Below, piece by piece: positions 46,695 to 56,171 of a DNA stretch of 64,000 nt. Position 1 is the stretch's first letter, and each line of letters begins with the position of its first letter. Origin of the DNA: Alteromonas profundi (GTDB lineage: Bacteria > Pseudomonadota > Gammaproteobacteria > Enterobacterales > Alteromonadaceae). The stretch is taken from the NCBI RefSeq assembly GCF_010500865.1, contig NZ_JAAAWN010000009.1, forward strand, positions 95,616-159,615, read 5' to 3'. The notes beneath the pieces were generated by a model. The model saw only the letters and a list, made by a program, of their open reading frames with translations. It was not told the origin of the DNA and made no database searches. The position numbers and the translations under genes are program-made.

Positions 46695-47218
46695 TCAACC
46701 TTTTGCAAAGAAACAATAAACGCAGTGTGATCCACCATCCTTTGAACCGTAAACAAATGCGGGATCATTTCTACCTTTTCCATCAGGAGTCTTATTTGGT
46801 CTTCTATTATCAGTAGACTCACCTGTTGGCTCGGTGTTACCAACCAAGTCATTCACTTCATCTTCTGTCCAACCTCTGTCACCCAATTGATCTTTGATTT
46901 TATCGTCAATTTTAACATTACCGTCTGATGACTCATTAAAATGATTAATCGCTTGTATAGTTAGATATGAGCCACCTGATCCTACTGCCAATCCAGCAAT
47001 CCCACCACAGACAGGACCACAAACAAATGTACCTGCAACAGCAGCTAAAGCCCAATTCTTACCATCAGGGTCAACATACTTATAAGGGTTATTAGCAGCA
47101 TAAGCGTACCTGTTAAACCCTTGTATCTTTCCTTGCGAAATGAAAAATGCGGCATCAACAGGATCATTCGAATAAAAACGACCTATGACTGGATCATAGT
47201 ATCGTGCCTGCATATAAA
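46695..47218 (-). pseudogene. Displaced Rhs tip with a shortened colicin-E5-like tRNase domain
   Basis: The reading frame opens at 47213 inside the conserved Rhs core end: MQARYYDPVIGRFYSNDP, then NRYAYAANNPYKYVDPDG, the core/toxin boundary. After a glycine-rich hydrophobic stretch, the toxin part reads GDRGWTEDEVNDLV, NRRPNKTPDGKGRNDPAFVYG. This closely follows the colicin E5 RNase domain (RGWTEDD..., DKRSPKKTP...GRNDPATVYG), which cuts tRNA anticodons containing queuosine. The E5 family normally continues for about 35 more residues; here it ends GGSHCVYCFFAKG. The Rhs core upstream is missing and no E5-type immunity gene is seen. It is a silent fragment or a donor cassette. Confidence 0.75.
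47188..47218. repeat. 31-bp perfect direct repeat, left copy (Rhs core end)
   Basis: Identical to 48540-48570. It is the end of the Rhs core that reads YMQARYYDP in the minus strand. Similarity continues with changes on the tip side but stops abruptly on the far side, marking a recombination joint. Confidence 0.9.
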
Positions 47219-47271
47219 ATAATCGGAAATACGATCCAGACTACTTTCTTGTGGAAAAACAATCGGTTCGC

Positions 47272-47745
47272 TTATGGAGAGAGCAATTCGTCCTTGGCTG
47301 CTTTTAAAAGATCTTCCCATCCCTCAGGAGGATGACCAGACGCTAACATCTTTTCGAACACTTTGTAAGCATCGGTCTTGCTACCGTATGCTCGTTTATT
47401 TTTCTCGTCATTAACCCAAGCATACACGATGACCTTCGACTCTAGGTGATAACGAAAAAACAAACGGTATTGTTGGAAGAACTTTGCCCTAAACCAGTGC
47501 TTGTTATCATCACCTAATGTATTTCCTTGGCGAAATTCAGCGCTGGTAGGGTCATGTGGTATTAATTCGAAGATTAGCCTTTGAATAGCAGCTAATCGTT
47601 TCGTGGCATTCTTTTTAAGGTAGCCTTTTGAATCTTTCTTACGTGAAGCCTCAACTTGTGATTTAAGACTAAGGTACTGCTCTTTAAACAATGGATGAGT
47701 GTAAAGTGTCCAACTATTTACGACCATTGGTATCGTTTTTTGCAA
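47272..47745 (-). CDS. yhaV: YhaV family toxin (type II toxin-antitoxin)
   Basis: The 157-residue protein matches YhaV: VNSWTLYTHPLFKEQY at the N-terminus, NATKRLAAIQRLIFELIPHDP, and the RelE-fold core HWFRAKFFQQYRLFFRY followed by VIVYAWVNDEKNKRAYGSKTDAY. YhaV is a ribosome-dependent mRNA interferase. It starts two bases after prlF stops, the usual antitoxin-toxin order. All family blocks are present, so it is probably functional. It lies between two Rhs tips. Confidence 0.92.
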   Translation of the reverse strand: MQKTIPMVVNSWTLYTHPLFKEQYLSLKSQVEASRKKDSKGYLKKNATKRLAAIQRLIFELIPHDPTSAEFRQGNTLGDDNKHWFRAKFFQQYRLFFRYHLESKVIVYAWVNDEKNKRAYGSKTDAYKVFEKMLASGHPPEGWEDLLKAAKDELLSP

Positions 47746-47747
47746 AC

Positions 47748-48077
47748 TTACTCGTCCTCATCCAACAACGGAGCATCTAAGTCAATCTCAACACCTTGAA
47801 CTAACGCATCAACGCTTTCACGCATACTTGCTGATAACGGTTCTAGCCTCTCTGGGTGAGCCTGCATATCACGTGCTATGAACGATAAGAATTCCCCAAG
47901 CACAGGGTCACTTTCTTGCGCTGCTACACGCGAAATAACAACACTGCCATCAGACTGTATCGCGTATTTAATTTTGTCTTTCTTACCTAAGTGCAATGCC
48001 TTACGAACAGGACTAGGCACGGTGGTTTGAAAACGGTCTGTCAATGTTGATTCAGTTTCTAAAGCAACTTGTGCCAT
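47748..48077 (-). CDS. prlF: PrlF family antitoxin (AbrB-like)
   Basis: The 109-residue protein begins with a swapped-hairpin AbrB DNA-binding domain (ESTLTDRFQTTVPSPVRKAL, KKDKIKYAIQSDGSVVISR) and has an acidic C-terminal tail that would bind YhaV. PrlF neutralises YhaV and represses its own operon. AGAGG lies six bases before the ATG. A matching promoter with an overlapping palindrome is at 48114-48153, which supports autoregulation. Confidence 0.92.
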   Translation of the reverse strand: MAQVALETESTLTDRFQTTVPSPVRKALHLGKKDKIKYAIQSDGSVVISRVAAQESDPVLGEFLSFIARDMQAHPERLEPLSASMRESVDALVQGVEIDLDAPLLDEDE

Positions 48078-48113
48078 AACAACCTCTACCTTTTACTTCT
48101 GTCATTAGTTTTG

Positions 48114-48153
48114 ATTTTAGTATGAATGAAGAGGTAATGCAAATGCATTACCT
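48114..48153 (-). promoter_or_regulatory. prlF-yhaV promoter with overlapping palindromic operator
   Basis: On the minus strand TTGCAT (48137-48142) and TAAAAT (48114-48119) are spaced by exactly 17 bp. The -35 box lies inside AGGTAATGCA-AA-TGCATTACCT (48132-48153), a perfect 10-bp palindrome. A bound antitoxin dimer would block RNA polymerase. Confidence 0.75.
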
Positions 48154-48238
48154 ACTCTGTGTTAGCTTGAAAATACTCATGTTGCTTAACGCGGAAGGAT
48201 GGGACTTACCATAAACCTCAGCAAGCTTGGTGCGCGAT

Positions 48239-48770
48239 TCATACTGCATTGAAACTACCTCCAAGTCCCCATTTTCCATTATCTGATAAGCCCGGAAAAG
48301 AAACCGTGGCACTTACATTGAAGCCCTCTGGAATTGTCACGCCCAGAGTGTCAGTTACAAAGCTAGAAGTATTTAGCATAGAAATAGCTGAAGGTAGGTT
48401 ATACTCAATCTGAACCGAAACTGCATCTCGACCATCAGGCTCTGTATACTTATATGGCTTATTATTCGCATAAGCGTAACGGTTAAAGCTATGCACATCA
48501 CGGAATCCAATAGGGTCATTGGAATAGAAACGACCGATAACTGGATCATAGTATCGTGCCTGCATATAAATCAACCCGATATCGGTATCTTGCTTATGCC
48601 CTGTGTAACCAATTTCGTCGTCAGGAGAACTTCCTCATGCGGCACCTTAAGGTCCATACCTATTGCGCTTTACGTTGCTATCCCAATGGTATTGGTTGTG
48701 CACTGCTACATTACCATTACTCTTTTTAGTATTGGGCAGACCGCTATTGTATAGAGATAAGGTGTTAATA
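48239..48770 (-). pseudogene. Second Rhs remnant with in-frame stops
   Basis: From about 48770 the minus strand reads, in one frame, GINTLSLYNSGLPN, NGNVAVHNQYHWDSN, RNRYGP, stop (48647-48649), GAA, stop (48635-48637), GSSPDDEIGYTGHKQDTDIG, YMQARYYDPVIGRFYSNDP, NRYAYANNKPYKYTEPDG. This is the end of an Rhs core. It continues into a different short C-terminal tip (DAVSVQIEYNLPSAISML...) that stops at 48239. Only the last 111 residues are an open frame. Two stops in the core make it a decayed gene. The tip is not a toxin I can name. Confidence 0.75.
48540..48570. repeat. 31-bp perfect direct repeat, right copy (Rhs core end)
   Basis: Identical to 47188-47218; the copies are 1352 bp apart and flank prlF-yhaV. 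Confidence 0.9.
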
Positions 48771-48920
48771 CCGCGCGAGTTTTTCCCATTGGTTCAAGTT
48801 GTATTGTATTGCTTCGTCTAATTTGGTTTTCGGTAGCACTTGCTGGACTGGTTTAGTTAGCCATGTGTAAAGCTGATTGATTAAAGGTAAGCTTTTTTCT
48901 TGCTTGGTGATGTAGCGCGC
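48765..48920 (-). pseudogene. IS66 family transposase remnant
   Basis: A minus-strand frame reads YITKQEKSLPLINQLYTWL, KPVQQVLPKTKLDEAIQYNL, NQWEKLARY, then TAA at 48765-48767. This matches the late part of the IS66 TnpC transposase (LPKS..A..Y.LNQW..L.RYL.DG), just before the IDNN block, which is absent. It ends exactly where the Rhs remnant begins, so the two pieces were joined by deletion or insertion. No IS66 ends or accessory ORFs are seen. Confidence 0.65.
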
Positions 48921-48984
48921 TGGACTCTACGGCAATAGTTATTTTATCGATGGCGGCCCAAAAAATAAACAAGCTTTACATCTC

Positions 48985-49015
48985 ATTAGCATTTCTAATT
49001 TTAAGATTAGCATTT
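48985..49015. promoter_or_regulatory. Direct repeat upstream of sdaA, possible operator
   Basis: ATTAGCATTT occurs at 48985-48994 and 49006-49015, 21 bp apart (two DNA turns), about 70-100 bp before the serine deaminase start. This could be a site for a regulator binding one DNA face. No regulator is implied. Confidence 0.35.
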
Positions 49016-49081
49016 TTGTATTGAGACTTTGTCCATCTACATGCATCATCACCCTATTGTTGATTAACTATATGTAACCTT

Positions 49082-50455
49082 ATGATTAGTGTTTTTGATA
49101 TGTTCAGCGTAGGCATAGGCCCCTCAAGCTCCCACACGGTGGGCCCTATGCGTGCAGCAGCCGAATTTGCACACAATCTAGCAGCAGATAGCACGCAATT
49201 TTCTACCATCAGCAGGGTTAAAGTAGAATTGTTCGGCTCGCTAGGCCAAACTGGTATTGGACATGGAACGGGCAAAGCGGTGATTTTAGGTTTGTGTGGC
49301 GAACACCCTGAATCGGTGGATGTTGATAAAATTGAGCCGCTACTAGAAGAAATTAAAAACAGTGAACAGTTAGCGCTAAATGGCGAAAACGTCATTCCCT
49401 TTCCCAATAAAAACGCGATTATTTTCCATCGCAGAAAAACACTGCCTAAACATGCTAACGCCCTCACGTTTTATGCCTATGCAGGTGATGAGTTAGTTGC
49501 AGAGCAAACGTACTATAGCATTGGGGGCGGCTTCATCATCAAGGATGAAGAGTTTGACGCAGCGAAAACTCATGCCGCTGCGGTACAAGCTAACGTTCCT
49601 TTTCCATTTAAAACCGCTGCTGACCTGCTTGCCCAGTGTAAAAACAATGGGTTGAGCATTAGCGGAATTATGTTGAAAAACGAAGCCACGTTTAGACCCA
49701 CCCACGAAGTCAAACAAAAACTTCACGAAATTTGGTTAGCAATGAAGGCATGCATTCAGCGAGGCATTGAAAGCGAAGGTATTTTGCCCGGCGGGTTAAA
49801 AGTTATCAGACGTGCGCCAGCTTTGTATCGACGCTTACAAACAGAACACACTAACGATCCTATGCAAACCATGGATTGGGTAAATCTTTTTGCGCTAGCG
49901 GTAAATGAAGAAAACGCCGCAGGCGGACGTGTGGTAACAGCTCCAACGAATGGCGCAGCCGGTATTCTGCCTGCGGTACTTCAATACGTAGATAAGTTTA
50001 TCCGCCCTGTAGATGAAGAAGTTGCAAGCCGGTTCCTGTTAACCGCTGGTGCAATTGGTATTCTTTATAAAGAAAACGCGTCCATTTCAGGTGCTGAGGT
50101 GGGGTGTCAAGGCGAAGTTGGTGTTGCCTGCTCAATGGCCGCGGGTGCCCTTGCTGAAATTATGGGGGGAACTGTATTAGCGGTTGAAAACGCAGCTGAA
50201 ATTGGCATGGAACACAATTTAGGGCTAACCTGCGATCCGGTGGGCGGTCTTGTTCAAGTGCCTTGCATTGAGCGAAATGCGATGGGGGCAATAAAAGCAA
50301 TTAATGCTTCGCGTTTAGCGTTACGCGGTACCGGTGAGCACAAAGTATCTTTAGATAAAGTAATAAAAACCATGCGCGATACCGGTAACGATATGAAGAC
50401 AAAATATAAAGAAACTGCCCGCGGGGGGTTAGCGGTAAACATTATCGAATGTTAG
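49082..50455 (+). CDS. sdaA: L-serine ammonia-lyase (iron-sulfur)
   Basis: The 457-residue protein fuses the SDH beta and alpha domains as in E. coli SdaA/SdaB. It begins [19 protein letters not shown], has [17 protein letters not shown] in the middle, and cluster cysteines in [11 protein letters not shown] and [18 protein letters not shown]. It converts L-serine to pyruvate and ammonia using a [4Fe-4S] cluster. It is a single gene, bordered on the left by the accessory scar and on the right by a terminator and cysB. The ribosome site is weak. Confidence 0.95.
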   Translation: MISVFDMFSVGIGPSSSHTVGPMRAAAEFAHNLAADSTQFSTISRVKVELFGSLGQTGIGHGTGKAVILGLCGEHPESVDVDKIEPLLEEIKNSEQLALNGENVIPFPNKNAIIFHRRKTLPKHANALTFYAYAGDELVAEQTYYSIGGGFIIKDEEFDAAKTHAAAVQANVPFPFKTAADLLAQCKNNGLSISGIMLKNEATFRPTHEVKQKLHEIWLAMKACIQRGIESEGILPGGLKVIRRAPALYRRLQTEHTNDPMQTMDWVNLFALAVNEENAAGGRVVTAPTNGAAGILPAVLQYVDKFIRPVDEEVASRFLLTAGAIGILYKENASISGAEVGCQGEVGVACSMAAGALAEIMGGTVLAVENAAEIGMEHNLGLTCDPVGGLVQVPCIERNAMGAIKAINASRLALRGTGEHKVSLDKVIKTMRDTGNDMKTKYKETARGGLAVNIIEC

Positions 50456-50462
50456 ATGTGAA

Positions 50463-50490
50463 CAAGGACGGGCAAGCCGTCCTTGTATTT
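50463..50490 (+). terminator. Terminator after sdaA
   Basis: CAAGGACGG (50463-50471) pairs perfectly with CCGTCCTTG (50477-50485), followed by TATTTAAT, a weak T tract. Confidence 0.7.
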
Positions 50491-50526
50491 AATGCTTAAT
50501 AACGTGCAAAACACGGTGACGTTTTG

Positions 50527-51522
<996 letters not shown>

Positions 51523-51746
51523 TTAGCCCACTACTATACCCCTACCGTTATAACCAAAACCACTGATTTTTGCTACCTGCTATTACAAAAAGGCCATAAT
51601 AATCGTGAAAATAGTGGGCATTTAGTGGCGAAATAAGTGATACTAACCTCTTATAAGATACCAAGTATTTGTTTTATTTAGAGGACTTACAATATCTCTC
51701 GTATATTGCTATGCCCCACTAATAAAAATGCAAGGCTCATAGAAAA

Positions 51747-52448
51747 ATGACTGTAAAAAATAAACTCAGTTCACCGGTAGACTTTTCTTCGGTACTGGCT
51801 GCTGCTGTCCACGATATGAAAAATTCACTTTTTCTACTTATACAGTCAATCGAAAATCTTGCCCGCGAATTGCCTTCCCACAATAGTGAGGCCCGTGAGC
51901 AAGTAGCTAACGTGCATTATGAAGCGTCGCGGCTTAATACAAATTTAGTTCAAATTCTTTCGCTTTATCGCGCCGAATTAGAGCGCTTGCCGATTAATGT
52001 TGACGAATGTTTTGTGGCAGATTTACTGTCTGATGTGGTTGATTCAAATCGACTCTACGTTGAACAAAAACGGATTGACGTTACGGTTTGTGTAGCACCT
52101 GAACTTAGTTGGTATTTAGACAGAGAACTTATCTATTTGTTAGTTAACGATGTACTGGTAAACGCGCTTCGTTATGGTACGGCAAAAATTCATATAAGTG
52201 CCATTACTGAGGGCGATATTTTAAGCATAAAAATTGAAGACGATGGGAGCGGTTATCCGCCCGCCATGTTAGAAAAAAGCCATGAAGATTTGGCAGACTT
52301 TCAGCTAAGCCAAGGCCGCACTGGGTTAGGTTTATTCTTTGCTCGTCTTATTGCCGATGCACATTCGCAGGGCGATGAACGAGGTAGCATTTCTCTTTCT
52401 AATGGAGGATGTCTAGGTGGAAGTGTATTTGAAGTAAAAATACCGTAA
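51747..52448 (+). CDS. Orphan sensor-less histidine kinase
   Basis: The 233-residue protein is only the kinase core: H-box AAAVHDMKNSLFLL with the phospho-histidine near residue 24, N-box LVNDVLVNALRYG, G1 IEDDGSGYP, and G2 GRTGLGLFFA. No TM segment, PAS or HAMP precedes it, so it must be soluble and receive its signal from a partner. No response regulator is nearby. The gene is followed by the TM/coiled-coil protein gene after 79 bp on the same strand. Confidence 0.85.
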   Translation: MTVKNKLSSPVDFSSVLAAAVHDMKNSLFLLIQSIENLARELPSHNSEAREQVANVHYEASRLNTNLVQILSLYRAELERLPINVDECFVADLLSDVVDSNRLYVEQKRIDVTVCVAPELSWYLDRELIYLLVNDVLVNALRYGTAKIHISAITEGDILSIKIEDDGSGYPPAMLEKSHEDLADFQLSQGRTGLGLFFARLIADAHSQGDERGSISLSNGGCLGGSVFEVKIP

Positions 52449-52527
52449 TATTGGCCAATCGCAGCGTGCGGATAGCTCGCGGTATTAGGTAGATGAAATA
52501 AACTCAGTTATAAATGGAACTACGCGC

Positions 52528-53283
52528 ATGTACGTGACAATAATAATTCTCATAGTCGTATTACTTATCGCAGCAATTTTTATTAACGCGATACAGCAAC
52601 AGCGTGAAAAAATAAACGCTGAACGACGTGCTGAACTTGCAAAACAACGGGCCATTGTAGAAGAAGCTGAAATCGTTATTATGGCGGCGGCGAATATCCC
52701 CACCTCTCCTCGACTCACAAAGATTTTGCACAACCGTGTGTTAAATGCGCTAAAAGTAATTTACGAACTAAACAGTACACCAGAAATAAAACAGCGCATT
52801 AGCGATTTAGAGCAACAAAGTAATGATGCGACTGACAATACGGGCCAAATAAACGAATTCGTACTTCCAGACAACGACAAGCAAATTATTCAATACATAC
52901 AGGCCGTGAAGAAGCTACGTGTCTTGCTTCGCTCAGAGCATAGTCGCGGAAAAATAGATTCTAAAACCTTTATTGAAGAAGAAAAACAATTAGAACGCTT
53001 ACAAATAAAGGTAAATGTTGAAACCTTAATTAAGCGCGGTCGTTCGGCGCACCAAACAAATATGTTAGGTTCGGCAAGACAGTACTATGAGAAAGCGAAA
53101 ACGGCATTAGAAAACCAGGCACAAAAAGACGAATACGCTCAAGGGCGTTTAGCGTCAATAAACGAATGGTTAGAGGAAATTCAAAGTAACCTTAAAAATG
53201 TTAACGCTAAAGACCGAGCGAAAAAGCAAGAGGAAGAACGGGACGAACTAGATGAGTTGTTTGCTCCTAAGAAGAAGTGGTAA
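52528..53283 (+). CDS. TM-anchored coiled-coil protein, function unknown
   Basis: I do not recognise a named family. The 251-residue protein has one N-terminal TM helix (about 3-22), a charged coiled coil (about 23-50), a helical middle with repeated heptad-like patterns (LEQQSND; EEEKQLERLQIKVN), and a Lys/Glu-rich tail. The C-terminal half (QTNMLGSARQYYEKAKTAL) looks like a TPR-type hairpin. The topology would place most of the protein in the cytoplasm or periplasm as a membrane-tethered scaffold. It lies between the orphan histidine kinase and the L,D-transpeptidase, in the same direction. Confidence 0.75.
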   Translation: MYVTIIILIVVLLIAAIFINAIQQQREKINAERRAELAKQRAIVEEAEIVIMAAANIPTSPRLTKILHNRVLNALKVIYELNSTPEIKQRISDLEQQSNDATDNTGQINEFVLPDNDKQIIQYIQAVKKLRVLLRSEHSRGKIDSKTFIEEEKQLERLQIKVNVETLIKRGRSAHQTNMLGSARQYYEKAKTALENQAQKDEYAQGRLASINEWLEEIQSNLKNVNAKDRAKKQEEERDELDELFAPKKKW

Positions 53284-53615
53284 CGCTTTTTCTTCGCCCC
53301 TTCGTACACCTATAAAAGGCGTTCTCTATCTCCTCTTAAATATATCTATAGCCTTCATCTGTGTCATTAATTCAAATACTTAGAGGAGGCTTCTTTCCAT
53401 AAGTTTTGTAATTTTTGCGCCTTTCGCTGTTCATTTTTCACATTTCAAAATTACCGCCCTGTGCTAAATGCTACACATTAGTGGTTTTTTCTCGTCCGCT
53501 CTTTTATTGGTGCAAACTTAAATAATGCAATAATTTCAATAGCTTATTTTTTGTTATTGCGCTGGCACCAGTTTTGCTCCCTCGTTAGTATCAAGACTGA
53601 TAAGGATTATGAGCC
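53284..53615. other. 332-bp gene-free region upstream of the L,D-transpeptidase
   Basis: No coding region or strong hairpin is seen. It is AT-rich and presumably holds the promoter of the L,D-transpeptidase operon. Confidence 0.5.
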
Positions 53616-54956
53616 ATGGATAAGATGCAAAAAATGTTTGAAAATCTTAGCGCTTACACGCTGCCTAAGAATGAAACAATTAAACGCACCTCGCTATCGA
53701 AGTTAGCAAAAAACGTTATGATGGCTGCCGGCCTGAGCTTGCCAATGTTGGGGGCCAATGCCGATCCTACTGCCTCATCACCAGCAGCAACCTCGCTGGC
53801 CTCACAAGCACAATCCGCCATTTCCTCTTATCAATACGCCCATATTGAAAGCCATATAGCGCAACTTCGAGAAGCGAAGTTGCGTTATGCAAACATCGCT
53901 GCAAAAGGTGGCTGGCAGCCCATCTTCCTTGAGGGGGCTTTTCGCAAAGGGGATAAAGGAGAAGCAGTGACGAAAATTATCACGCGTCTTCTATTTGAAT
54001 ACCCCGAACTAGTAAACAGCTGTAATGTTACTAACGAAAACACGCAAGCAGTATGTGAATACACGTCTGAGGTTGAAAAAGTAGTGAAAGATTTTCAACG
54101 TCGTCATGGCCTAAAAGTTGATGGTGTGGTGGGCACAAAAACGTTAGCGGCGATGAATATTAGTGCAGCACAAAAGCGTGACAAACTGGCGTTAAATATT
54201 GCGCGTATTCAAGATTTTAAATCTAAGCTTGGTGAATCTTTTGTGCTGGTAAACATTCCTGAATACCGCCTGCGTTTTATTGATAATGGCGAAGTGAAAG
54301 CAAGCAAAGGGGTTGTTGTAGGACGACCGAGTTGGAAAACCCCTTCTTTTAGCGACAAAATAGAAAAGTTTGTGGTTAATCCAGAGTGGCGTATACCGCT
54401 TTCTATTGCTACGAGGGAAATAGCGCCTAAAGTTGCTGCCGATCCTGACTATCTTACGAAAAATAATATTGTTATCCGAAAAAACAGTTTTGTGGATGAT
54501 GAACTTATCGATCCTTCAACCATTGACTGGGCGTCTATTAAACCTTATGAATTCGAGCACTTTTTAGTAAAGCTTCCGAACGACAACAACCCTTTAGGAA
54601 AAGTAAAGTATCTATTTCCCAATCCCCATGCGGTGTACGTCCACGATACGCCTAATCAGGGTTGGTTTAATCAGCCCATGCGGGCTGCCTCCCATGGGTG
54701 CATCCGACTTGAAGACCCCTTTTCTCTGGTTGAAATTATCGCTGAGATCCAACGTGGAAGTAGCCTAGTTAAACAGGTAAGCATGGCCCGTGAAATGCAA
54801 AAGTCAAAAACCTTTCATTTGGATGACCCACTACCAATCCATCTGGTCTATTGGACAGCTTGGGCTGACGAAAAGGGGAAAATAAACTTTCGCGACGATA
54901 TATACCAACGTGACGAAGCAGAACTCAATTCTATCGCTCAAGTGGCATCGCTATAA
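53616..54956 (+). CDS. ldtD: L,D-transpeptidase, LdtD/YcbB type
   Basis: The 446-residue protein has a hydrophobic signal-like segment (about 31-50), a peptidoglycan-binding domain (VKDFQRRHGLKVDGVVGTKT, about 140-180), and a YkuD catalytic domain ending HDTPNQGWFNQPMRAASHGC with the nucleophile Cys362 in SHGCIRL. It would form 3-3 cross-links in peptidoglycan, as E. coli LdtD (YcbB) does. AAGGAT lies eight bases before the ATG. It overlaps nothing, but the MepK-like gene follows 17 bp later. Symbol by family and gene order. Confidence 0.9.
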   Translation: MDKMQKMFENLSAYTLPKNETIKRTSLSKLAKNVMMAAGLSLPMLGANADPTASSPAATSLASQAQSAISSYQYAHIESHIAQLREAKLRYANIAAKGGWQPIFLEGAFRKGDKGEAVTKIITRLLFEYPELVNSCNVTNENTQAVCEYTSEVEKVVKDFQRRHGLKVDGVVGTKTLAAMNISAAQKRDKLALNIARIQDFKSKLGESFVLVNIPEYRLRFIDNGEVKASKGVVVGRPSWKTPSFSDKIEKFVVNPEWRIPLSIATREIAPKVAADPDYLTKNNIVIRKNSFVDDELIDPSTIDWASIKPYEFEHFLVKLPNDNNPLGKVKYLFPNPHAVYVHDTPNQGWFNQPMRAASHGCIRLEDPFSLVEIIAEIQRGSSLVKQVSMAREMQKSKTFHLDDPLPIHLVYWTAWADEKGKINFRDDIYQRDEAELNSIAQVASL

Positions 54957-54972
54957 CGATAAGGACGGCATT

Positions 54973-56094
54973 ATGAAACGCTCCCTAACCCATAGATTAA
55001 CTGCAAAAGGTTTCTTTTTTAACGCGAAACCCAACGTGCTTTCAACGTTTATAAAGGTAATGGTGTTTGGCGCAGGCCTTAGCGTGGTCGGTGCCTGTCA
55101 CGGGCAAGACAAACTTCAAGGGGTCAAAAATACCCAGGTATCACACCCAGATAAGCGAAACCAAGTGAGCCCAGCCCCACACGAACCAGTGATTGTTGAA
55201 AACTATTCAGCGTTACCTGACGCGGGTATTAACATGAAAATTGGCGATATTGTTTCGCCTTATCGCGTATTTTCAATGTTTGTGCTACCGGGGGAAACCA
55301 CTGAGCTAGAGGTTATTTACCCCCAGCCCAACACCCAGTATGCACTGTTCGCTGATAACCAGTCGGTAGCCCATGCTGAAAAAGGCACATGGAATTGGAC
55401 TGCACCACAGAACCCCGGGGAAAAGCGTTTAGAAGTACGGGATGACAAAGGGAACGTCGAAATGGTGATTAACGCCTTTATTATGACCCCCGCAGATGAA
55501 GTTGAGGGTGGCCGACTTAAGTACTATCACATTGGCCCCTACCCTAAAGAAAGTGAAATTAAGAATAAGGATATGTATATAGAGCCAGAAGGGTTTATTG
55601 AAGTTAATGAAGACAATATGGAACTTAACTTGTCTCCCCATTTTAAATTAAAGGAATTTACCAGCAAACAAGGTACGCGTTTCCCTAAGTTTGTTTATCT
55701 ACGTAGCCCCTTAATGCTGAAACTTGAAATGCTTCGGCGCGAATTGAATTTAAATGATATACCCGTGGATAACATGGTAGTTATGAGCGGTTACCGTACC
55801 CCGCAATATAACCGTGCTATTGGTAACGTTAAATTTAGCCGACACGTATATGGTGACGCCGCAGATATTTTTGTAGACAACGACGGAAATTACCGCATGG
55901 ATGATTTGAACGGGGATGGAAACCACACGATAAAAGACGCCGATGTGATGGCCAAAATGATAAGCGAGTTAAATAAACGAAGCGTATATAAAGGCCTTAT
56001 CGGTGGTCTTGGCGTATACGGGCCAAAATCTCATAGAGGCGCATTCATTCATATAGATACGCGGGGCGTTAAAGCCCGCTGGCGCAAGCCTTAA
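54973..56094 (+). CDS. MepK-like murein peptidase (DUF882/M15-type), probable lipoprotein
   Basis: The ATG at 54973 follows AAGGA by seven bases; the longer frame at 54910 would overlap ldtD and was rejected. The N-terminus ends in VVGAC with Cys42 in a lipobox-like position, so it may be a lipoprotein. The C-terminal domain has VMSGYRTPQYN, SRHVYGDAADIFVDNDG and AFIHIDTRG, the M15/DUF882 zinc-ligand pattern (H, D and H). E. coli has ldtD next to mepK, a 3-3 cross-link endopeptidase, so this is likely its counterpart. The N-terminal ~200 residues form an extra domain not found in the short E. coli MepK (about 182 aa). Confidence 0.85.
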   Translation: MKRSLTHRLTAKGFFFNAKPNVLSTFIKVMVFGAGLSVVGACHGQDKLQGVKNTQVSHPDKRNQVSPAPHEPVIVENYSALPDAGINMKIGDIVSPYRVFSMFVLPGETTELEVIYPQPNTQYALFADNQSVAHAEKGTWNWTAPQNPGEKRLEVRDDKGNVEMVINAFIMTPADEVEGGRLKYYHIGPYPKESEIKNKDMYIEPEGFIEVNEDNMELNLSPHFKLKEFTSKQGTRFPKFVYLRSPLMLKLEMLRRELNLNDIPVDNMVVMSGYRTPQYNRAIGNVKFSRHVYGDAADIFVDNDGNYRMDDLNGDGNHTIKDADVMAKMISELNKRSVYKGLIGGLGVYGPKSHRGAFIHIDTRGVKARWRKP

Positions 56095-56171
56095 ACCCCT
56101 ATCTCTGTTACACCTGTGAACCAATTCGTATTTGATAAGCAGGGCTCTTCCTCTCTATCAAGTTATTTTGA

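Noticed and set aside
46442..46816. 125-codon plus-strand frame running over the terminator and into the Rhs tip
   Set aside because: It starts with TTG without a ribosome site and its 3' half is antisense to the Rhs tip; only the 5' part is coding-like, and is listed as a remnant.
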